NCBI RefSeq assembly: GCF_042477335.2
Contig: NC_091251.1
Location: 89,915,501 to 89,979,500, forward strand
Reading direction: 5' to 3'
Length of the DNA stretch: 64,000 nt
Source: Ovis canadensis
Lineage: Eukaryota; Chordata; Mammalia; Artiodactyla; Bovidae
The notes under the pieces are model-generated. The model ran no database searches. It was given only the letters and a program-made list of their open reading frames with translations, and was not told where the DNA came from. Position numbers and translations under genes: made by a program. Positions 56,201-64,000 of this stretch are shown in pieces (within the stretch, counting starts at the first letter, position 1; every line of letters begins with the position of its first letter).

Positions 56201-59200
56201 TCACTTCCTGGAGGCCGAACCATGGGTACCCCGGCTGCGGCTTGTCAGAAGCCACTGGGAGCAGATGTCTTGCACCACTGCGTCCCCGCTGCTCTTGGCG
56301 GCCTGCTGCACCTGCTCGACTAGGACCGCGGCCCGAGAGTGTTCTTGCTTCACGGCGATCAGGTAGGCAGAACGCAGCTTGCAGCACGTCAGGTAGGCCT
56401 GAACCTGGCAATCGGGTGTGAGAGACAGCCGGAAGGAAACCATCACTGGTAAGTCACCAAGAAGCACACAGGGCCGCGTGAAGAGAGACAAGACAGCACT
56501 TCTTACTTACCAATAACTGGGTTCTTGCCTTTTATTACGTTATGGTCACTCTTTAAATATTCTGGACACTAAGCTATTATACTGTATTATTGTACAGTGT
56601 AAAACTTATTATAAATAAGCCAAGAATTTTAAGAAGCAGAAGGCAGGCAGGCAGAGCCTGGCCTCTATCTACTCCTTTCAAGGCCCTCCTCACTCTCCTG
56701 GGCTCTCCAGCTTTCTCCCAGCCTCACTGCTGACAAACTGGTTTTTGCGGTTATTTGGGTGATTATTTGATTGATGTCTGTCTCTTTGACTAGGAGGGCA
56801 GGAAGAGTGTCTGCTTTTTCTAACCATTCCTGGAGCTGAGCACAGGGCCTGGCATGTGGGTTGTTCCATGAATGTGCATTAAGTGAATGAATGAATGAGT
56901 CATCACACCTGCCCCCTACAATGGGCCCACAGGGCCCCTTTCTTTATTTCCTTCGACCTGCTGAGTTAAAAATCTTCTACCAGGAAGCTTGGGGAAAGAA
57001 ACGCAGATACACAATTAGAAAAAAGTCTAATTAAGGGGTGGCCCCAGATTGACCTTATCTGCTGTTTGCATCAGAGGCAGTCTAGTTTCCTGCATTCTGG
57101 ACACACTCCATCTCATGAGTTCCTAGCGTGAGGGAGATGAGAGCCCCTTCCTTCCCTGCCCTGACCCCACCAGCACCTCCCTGGTTAGCCAGGGCTCCAG
57201 GCTAGCAAATGACAAGGTCCTGGTGAGCTGCCTCAGACCTCCAGGCCAGCAGCTGCCTTTTGCCATGACAGTCCTCCTGGTGGTTGGAGAGGACTCCTCT
57301 CTTCATGTTTCAAAGCTCTACCGTCTTTTCTTACTTCAGTCACTAAAGTCTTCCTTTTCTAAGATCAATTACAGATAATCTACAGCTGCAAGATGGCTGG
57401 CTGGCTGAGCGCTGGTCTGGTTAATCCACCTGCTGCTCTGGGAGGTTTGCTCTCATCCAGGCCTTCAGCTCCACTTGGCACCAGTGTACACTGAATAGAA
57501 TATCACCAAGTCGACAGGCAAAACTCCCTACCCAGAGAAGGGCATTTTTCCAGAAAGTCTGGAATAAAAACTGAATGAAGCTCTTTTACGGCAAGATTTT
57601 GTGGCCTTAGATCACTTAAAGTGTGTTAGAACAGCGACAGACAGAAGAAAAAACCTGAAGAAGTAACAATGATGCTAGAGATTTCAGGGTCCACATTTCC
57701 CAGGGACAAAGGCTCTGTCCTACTGAGCAGGAGGCTCCCTGAAGGCTTAGAAAAGAGCCACACAGAGTCTGAGGATCAAGAAGCCTGAGTATCAGGCCTG
57801 GCTGCCAGGTTCTCAATCTGATGCTAGAAAAGGAATTTTTCACATTTCGGGATGTCAGAATTCCATCCTTTTCATAGGATCGCATCAGGATCTTGCAGAA
57901 TTAGATGAAGAAATGTTAAGAACAGATCTTTCCTAAACCCTCGAATGAAACATGCCCTGGAAATTCAGTTCAGGGAATAGCAATACCGCCATGGGGAGCA
58001 GCAACGTGGTAGTGTAAGAAGTTGTTTGCTAACACGAGTTTTCTTCACGAGGCACTCAGCTGCCGGAGGATTCCGCTGCCAGTGGCCAGGGCGGGCTGGC
58101 TGGGTTTTCTCATGCCTCTCCTGGCCTGCAAGCCTTCCCCTGAATGGCAGGTGGGTTGAGCCTGTGGTGAGCCACAGACTGGAGCAGCTGGGGATAGTTT
58201 CATTCTGCCTGGCACGCTCACCGAGGTGCACCCATTTCCTACGCAACAGGAAGCAGGCGCGGGCCTCAGGGGAAAGGTCTGTTCTGGAGACTGAGGCACT
58301 AATAGGCATTGTTGGTCAAAGGGCTGGCTGGGTTTTTTCCCTACCATAGAGGGTACCCTCGCTCCTTTAGGATAAAGAGATGCCTGTTCACTCTGAGAAC
58401 CTTATTCAGTGAGACAAAGTGCAAGTGAGGATTTCCTAGGGATGGGAGAGGAAACCTCCATGGAAAACGGGGAGAGTGGAAAGGCCTGTGTGTCTTGGGG
58501 GCACAGAAGAGGGAGGGCCAAGGTTCCTGTGGTCGGGGTTCTTCTCATGTTCTCTACACATTCCCTCCCTTCTGCGCCCTTATCTGGGTCCCGGCCCCAC
58601 CTCGGATAATAAAGAGGGCGAGAGAGGGGTTGAATGGAACTGTCGTAGCAAGTGAGGGGTGAAGGTGACAAGGCAAGTCCAAAGGGCTGTTCCCGAGCAT
58701 TTGGGTGAGGAGACAACTCTGCTCACCTTGTTGTCGTCACTCTGCATTGCCTGGATCAGGCCCTCCAGCTCCTGTGCGGGACAGAGACACAGCAGTTGTG
58801 AGACGGAGCATGGAGCCAGGGCTCAACTCCCTCTTTGCCCAGCCCTTCTGACTCTGGTTGGGGATGCCTGCCTGACCCTTCCTTATAAACTCAACTCCTG
58901 GGAAATCCTGGTGGTCCAGTGGTTAGGACTCGGTGCTTTCACTGCCGAAGGCCTGCGTTCAGTTCCTGGTTTGGGAAATGAGATCCTGATAGCCTCGTGG
59001 TGTGGCCAAAATAAAAAAAAACACCTCAACTCCTGCAATCAGAGCAACAAAGGAAATCTAATGATAACACTAAGCTTGGAAATCTGAGAATCAGCATGAG
59101 ACCAAAAGCTTTTCTTTGGCTTTCATGAATGATGCATCTTTGTTCATCCCACAAAGCCATTAGGGGACAGTTTTGCAGAGGACATGCCACCTGCAGGCCC

Positions 59201-62200
59201 ACATTGACCTCGTCTACAATCCCTGGGAGAAACTCAACTCCATCTGTCTGCAGACACTTCCAGGTATCAATAACATCAGACAACGGGATGCTTAGGGGCG
59301 GCTTCTGGATACATACCATGAATTTTCTTTCCAGGAAGGGTTGATTAGCGCAAGGTCAGTATCATCGAGGGGTCAGAAAGACAGAGGGGTCTTGTAGAGT
59401 TTTGGGTACATGATGGGGAAGAGAAAAATAAAGAGGGGGATGTGCAGACACTGAAACACATGAAGGAGCCGAGGTCTGGGGTGGGCGTACCTGGGGGGGG
59501 ATCCTCCTGAACGCTTCCACGCAGTTGAGGAGGACGGTGTCCCTGTCGCTTTGGGCCGCCATGCCCGACTCGCTGACACACTTGAGCAGCTGTCGGATTT
59601 CACCGAACTTCTCCCTCTCCACCAGCTGCCGGGCGGCCTTGCAGTAGGTAGCGGCGGCATCCAGCTGGAAGTCCTAGAACAGAACACAGGATGACAAGGG
59701 TAGGGAGGCAGGGACGCCACAGCTGGGGGAAGGAAGGCAACATTCACAGAGCTCCGAACAAGCTTGGGGCAGACACGCCAAACTGACTGCAGTCCCAGTA
59801 GGAAACATACATAAGCAGACAACCAGCAGAAAGTTCCTCTTTTGGAGTTTGGCAGACATTTGGGAAGCAAGCATGAAAAGAGGCACTTTGAGATCTACGC
59901 TAGTACATCTCACTTGCTGCCGCATCACTGCCTGAAGATATTCTAATCAAATGCCCGAGACCAGTTCATTCTCCCTCTAACGAGTCAACCTTCTCTTGGA
60001 AAATGGATGTTGGCTGATACTGGCTGCCCGGGACACCAGGTGCTCTGTGAAGACAGGCTGTGGTGTTAGGAGACAGACTAGTTCACCAAAGGGCTGCTGC
60101 TGCTGCTGTCGCTTCAGTCGTGTCCGACTCTGTGCGACCCCACAGACGGCAGCCCACCAGGCTCCCCCGTCCCTGGGATTCTCCAGGCAAGAACACTGGA
60201 GAGGGCTGCCATTTCCTTCTCCAATGCATGAAAGTGAAAAGTGAAAGTGAAGTCTCTTAGTCGTATCCGACTCTTAGCGACCCCATGAACTGCAGCCTAC
60301 CAGGCTCCTCCGTCCATGGGATTTTCCAGGCAAGTGTACTGGAGTGGGGTGCCATTGCCTTCTCCGCACCAAAGGGCTGATGATCTAGAAACTACTGGAT
60401 AAATACTTTGTTGCCTTGGGGTCTGATAGGAGCTGTCACTCTGCCTGCGCACAGGGGTATCTGTGTATGGAGAGCTTTGTCCAACACAGAAAATGGGTGG
60501 GAAGAAAAGAGATCTGTCAGGTTGGATTGCTTGCTGTCTTTGATCCTTGAGATGTGCAGTGTTAATTAAGACCCTGCCTGCCTGGAGAGTGAGGGGCCTC
60601 TGGATCACTGTGTAGTAGGGGTGGTCTGGCTTCTCATGGTCTTAGCGCCCTGCTCCATCCTCTGCTCCAGTGCCACAGCTGTACCTGGGTCCTTTTATCA
60701 CAAGCAACAAAAAATGTACGCCTCGAGCTGGCTCATGGGCAGATGAAGGATGGACAGGCGGCTCTTCTTGCCAGGGGCCCCCTCCCGCTGAATAGGACCA
60801 TTCTCCCCCGCATCACCTCCTCCAGCCATGCTCCCCTGCAAGGAGGACAGCTGTAGTGAACTGTCCTAGACCTGGTTTCAGGTATTTATTTGACAGTTTT
60901 GATGAACTTGTCACCAGTTGCTTGGCTTTTGTCAAAGTGGCCTTCGGTCTCGAACTTGACCCAGTTTTGTAGCAGCCACCTTGTTGCTTTCATCCTTGAT
61001 GTAGTACAAATCTACTTTCCTGGGGATGAAAATTTTCGGAGGAATAATCTCTCACAGAGCTGTGCCCATGTGCTGATCCTCGCTCGTATAATCCTGAGTA
61101 ATCCGGTCATACCTGCAGAACACGGAATGCGATTCCAAAACCATCTTCTACATTTTTCCCTCCTAGCATGACCTGAAAAGGAGAGGGAAACATGCTTACA
61201 GAAGCAGTAATGACTGGAGCAGCCCCTCAGTCAAGAACAAGGCACTTGTTCATTCGTTTATTCAAAAAATATCCATGAAGACTCTACTGAGCATAGGCAT
61301 GAGGGATACGAGAGTCATCAAAACGGACTCAAGCCACAGCCTTCTGGGGCTCACACTCCATCGGGGAGGCAACCATCAAACAAACGACTGAAAGAATCAG
61401 ACAATTCCAAGTGTGATGAGCATTCTGAAAGAGAACAGCCTGCCGGGGGTCTGAGACGTCAGGCGTACCTTGCAGGCAACATCCATTTTCATGTGGTTAT
61501 TTCCAAACAGGGTTGGCAGAGGCGAGGTGGTGACTTGGGAGGTCCCGGCGCTTTCGCAGCGATGCAAGAACCTGGTCACTTCCATCTGCAGCTGAAGGGT
61601 GTTCATGTGTCTGCGGGGACAGGTGACACACAGTCTAGCCTCGGGAGGGAGCTCGGGGGCAACCAGGACCGGGGGGACTGAGAAGTCATAACAGGATGGC
61701 AATGAAAAGGGCAAGAGAAAGGGTGTGGAGGGAAGAGATCCAAAATGCCCTCTGAGAAGTTACGATAGGACAAAAATGGGTGACGAGTGTTTACAGAGCA
61801 CGGTTTGCTGCTAACCACAGCAGAGGTTGAGACAGACATGAACCCAGGCTAGAGGAGAGGTGGGTAGGGAATAAATGCATCAAGGCATCTAGCGATCGGG
61901 ATTGTGAAGGGAAAATCAGTGGCAGTGAGCAGTCACTTCAGATGCTGTGTTCTCAGCATAAAGGCTGAGAGAAGGGAAGGACTCGGGGTGCCGAGGAGCC
62001 AGTGTGCCCGGTGCACCACAAGGAAGCAGAGTACTGCGACGTAAGATTGAGATGAAGGATCACCCAGGACTTCTTTTGCCTCCTGCATGGGGTAGGGGTT
62101 TAGCCTGATTGTCACGGGTGAGCCTAATCCCCGCCCCTCCCCCGCTCTCCTTTCCTCTAAGCTCCTCTGGAGACTTTTGAGACTTAACACCAGACACTAT

Positions 62201-63652
62201 CATCCGTGAATGACTCCTATCAGGTGTATATGCTTGTTTCCCACGATTTCAGAGCTGGGCGAGGGTGGCTTCATCACCAACAGTCCTCCCGGTTCCAGCC
62301 CTTCTGCACCACCCCGACTGTTCCCTGAACCCCGAGCTACCTCGACACATCAGATGCCGTCATCTTCTTTCGGAAGAAGGTGGCTTTCTTCCTTCCGCTA
62401 CGCCGGGAGGTTTCTTGGAGGTAGATCTTCAGGTGGTCCTTGGCTTTCAGCAGCCAGGAGAGCTGCTCTCCCAGCTCCGTGTACGTCTTTGCTTTGTGAG
62501 TGAAGAACCGGATGCAGGTCATGGCGGCCCGCACGTGGTCCTGGAAGAGGAAAATGAATGTTCGGGTCAAAGGAGATTTGGAGGGTGGGGATGCGGGGAG
62601 AATTCTGCTCTGAATTCCACCCAGGATGTCTGGTTGCCAGCACCCCTTCCCTCAGAGGCCCAAGAGATCCACAAGTCAACCGACTGGCTGGGTTCTTGGC
62701 AGTTGTTTCTGTGGCCTTGTGGGCTGTGTGTGTGCTCAGTCGTGTCTGACTCTTTGTGACCCCATGGACTGTAGCCCGCCAGGCTCCTCCATCCATGGGA
62801 TTCTCCAGGCAAGAACACTGGAGTGGGTTGCCATTTCTTCCTCCAGGGGATCTTCCTGACCCAGGGATCGAACCTGCGTCTCCGGTGTCTCCTGCGTTGC
62901 AGGAGGATTCTTTATCTGCTGAGCCATGGGGAAGCAGCTAGCCAGACTCTTGGGTGGGACATTATTCCACCACAAAAGAGATCTTTAAAAAGGAGACTTA
63001 GGATACTCCATTCGACTTGCCGTCACTTTCACTCTGGCATTGAATCATTCAGTGTCTCTGTGACTTAGTATTGGCCACCCTCACAGACCAGAAGAAACAT
63101 GATCCCTCACCTTTCATGCATCTTCTCTAAAAACACTTCTCCACCCTTCTTTATGAATTCTGCATTCACCCCCCATGTTTATCCAGAAACTACCATATCA
63201 CTCTTCTTTTTAATCTTTATATTTCCTGAATTCTGAAGAATGCCATTACTGACAAGATTAAAGTTTGCCTCTTTGGGATGAGAATGGAAATCCTATTACG
63301 TGAGAATGCCTCAGAGCAACATGGATTTGTTGTTGCTGAGTCAAGGAGCAAGGCTAGGGGCCAAGTGACAGTCTTATTCCCTTATCCTGCGCAGACCCAC
63401 CTTGTGGCAAGGCTGCAGGGACAGAGGTAGCAGGCAGGATGGGGCTGCTGTTACCTTCATAAACTGCTGCAGCTCATACAGGATGTGGTAGTAGTTCTTC
63501 TTCTGTAAATGCTGGCAGGCGGCAATCAAGTACTTTCCCCAGCTTTCCAAGGATGAGTCAATAGATTCTAGGAGGTTTTCTAAATCGTGTAGTTTCCCAC
63601 TTTTATAGCTTGGTTGGAAAATGCCTTCTATGAAGACTTCTGGGGGACTCTC
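56201..63652 (-). CDS. ZFYVE26: ZFYVE26 (spastizin/FYVE-CENT), C-terminal 7 coding exons; gene continues beyond right edge
   Basis: Large FYVE-domain protein (about 2,540 residues in human) that binds PI3P and acts in cytokinesis and, with spatacsin and AP-5, autophagic lysosome reformation; human loss causes spastic paraplegia 15. Exons in transcript order: 63455-63652, 62341-62540, 61469-61610, 61113-61172, 59491-59673, 58727-58771, 56201-56404. They total 1032 nt, 343 residues plus TGA. All six introns are GT-AG and the phases join cleanly. The 45-nt exon encodes ELEGLIQAMQSDDNK. Recognisable blocks are ESPPEVFIEGIFQPSYKSGK, KDHLKIYLQETSRRSGRKKA, VMLGGKNVEDGFGIAFRVLQ and the C-terminus LTSRSRGTHGSASRK. 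The region is helical-repeat-like; the FYVE zinc finger lies upstream, outside this window. No damage seen. Confidence 0.96.
56405..58726 (-). other. ZFYVE26: Last intron of ZFYVE26
   Basis: 2.3 kb with GT at its 5' end (58725-58726) and AG at its 3' end (56405-56406). The stretch 56790-56910 (GAGCACAGGGCCTGGCATGT, then AAGTGAATGAATGAATGAGT) is an old L2-like end. Otherwise unassigned. Confidence 0.6.
58901..59024 (+). mobile_element. ART2/CHR-type SINE, short form, in ZFYVE26 intron
   Basis: Antisense to the gene. Perfect 11-bp duplication CTCAACTCCTG at 58890-58900 and 59025-59035. Ends GGTGTGGCCAAAATAAAAAA. Confidence 0.94.
60097..60366 (-). mobile_element. Bov-A2 (dimeric Bov-A) SINE in ZFYVE26 intron
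   Basis: Two Bov-A units in the same orientation, each with a CGACTC and CAGGCAAG landmark, joined by TGAAAGTGAAAAGTGAAAGT. Perfect 13-bp duplication CACCAAAGGGCTG at 60084-60096 and 60367-60379. Confidence 0.95.
60700..61110 (-). pseudogene. Possible unidentified retrocopy or coding-like relic in ZFYVE26 intron
   Basis: The minus strand contains protein-like pieces in different frames: IIPPKIFIPRKVDLYYIKDE near 61030, KFETEGHFDKSQATGDKFIK near 60930 followed by TAA within AAATAAATA, and a Met-started MAGGGDAGENGPIQREGAPG near 60830. I do not recognise the parent and saw no poly(A) tail or duplication, so this may be chance. Confidence 0.25.
61250..61440. repeat. L2/MIR-like ancient repeat in ZFYVE26 intron
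   Basis: TTCATTCGTTTATTCAAAAAA, later GGGGCTCACACTCCATCGGG, are typical of an old L2-type 3' region. Confidence 0.5.
61611..62340 (-). other. ZFYVE26: ZFYVE26 intron
   Basis: 730-base intron with GT donor at its high end and AG at its low end. No repeat family or other gene recognised. Confidence 0.6.
62731..62935 (-). mobile_element. Bov-tA SINE in ZFYVE26 intron
   Basis: Same orientation as the gene, from GTGTGCTCAGTCGTGTCTGA to GCTGAGCCATGGGGAAGC on the plus strand. B box seen as GGGATCGAACCTGCG. Confidence 0.92.
62936..63454. other. ZFYVE26: Rest of ZFYVE26 intron, unassigned
   Basis: About 520 bases between the SINE and the exon at 63455. Nothing recognised. Confidence 0.4.
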
Positions 63653-64000
63653 CTGGAGTAGGGCAAAGCAACAAGTCAGAAGTCTTGAGTCTTGTTCTGG
63701 CACTGCTTAGGGTCCATTCTGAGTTTCCTTCCACTCACGTCCCTCAGCATTCTTCTATAGGGATGCTACTTAACCTTTTTTTGTGCATCACAGATGGATC
63801 CCTTTGAGAATCCCACTCAGTGACTTCTCTCCTTCTCTGTACAGAAGAGCTCCTTGATGGAATTATCTACACCCCCTGTCTCTAATTCCTCTCCTATGAT
63901 TGTCTCTTGAAGTCACTCTCATCCAGCTTTTATACCTACAACTCCACTGCAACTGCCCCTTAGGTCACCAAAGACCTCTACTTTGTTAAATGCAAAACTC
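63653..64000 (-). other. ZFYVE26: ZFYVE26 intron, cut by window edge
   Basis: Starts with the AG acceptor (63653-63654 in reverse). The next upstream exon was not found before the window ends. Confidence 0.55.

Noticed and set aside
56064-56421. Open frames of 115 to 125 codons around the last ZFYVE26 exon
   Set aside because: Other-frame shadows of a GC-rich coding exon; only the frame ending SRGTHGSASRK matches ZFYVE26.
63735-63780. GTGAGT on the minus strand suggesting another ZFYVE26 exon
   Set aside because: No in-frame acceptor lies upstream and the sequence does not match the expected ZFYVE26 protein before ESPPEVF.

Overview
This is nuclear DNA of a ruminant, most likely a bovid. 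The evidence is the dense load of BovB (RTE-class) LINEs, Bov-tA/Bov-A2 SINEs, ART2/CHR-type tRNA-derived SINEs and ruminant L1 3' ends. The two host genes recognised, RDH12 and ZFYVE26, are neighbours on human 14q24.1, so the window is the syntenic ruminant segment. I did not recognise any LTR retrovirus-like element. There are no bacterial-type operons, CRISPR arrays or ribosome binding sites.

Layout. Positions 1-19.5 kb are gene-poor and repeat-rich. They hold BovB and L1 fragments, SINEs, a GSTO1 retrocopy with flanking target-site duplications (6.53-7.53 kb), a hAT-type MITE with inverted ends, a MER20 copy and a tiny 3'-truncated U6 retro-insertion. RDH12 occupies 19.6 to about 28.4 kb on the plus strand. 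Its seven coding exons join into a complete 316-residue photoreceptor-type retinol dehydrogenase, and one intron uses a GC donor. A palindromic mariner-derived hairpin resembling the ruminant miR-2284/2285 family lies in its fifth coding-region intron. From 28.4 to 54.3 kb there is again no host gene. This stretch holds five BovB copies (one about 2.84 kb with a perfect 11-bp duplication), a TMA7 retrocopy and many SINEs. From 54.34 kb to the window end lies the 3' part of ZFYVE26 on the minus strand: the last seven coding exons (343 residues) and a 3' UTR of about 1.86 kb. The gene continues past the right edge.

The two genes converge tail to tail. RDH12 is a microsomal NADPH-dependent retinal reductase; ZFYVE26 (spastizin) acts in autophagic lysosome reformation and cytokinesis. 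They share no pathway, and their adjacency is inherited synteny. I found no convincing undescribed multi-gene system. The most unusual items are small: the GC-AG intron, the intronic hairpin, the GSTO1 retrocopy with an undamaged 213-codon frame, and the truncated U6 insertion.

All homology calls are from memory of family sequences and reading of the bases; no database search was run.
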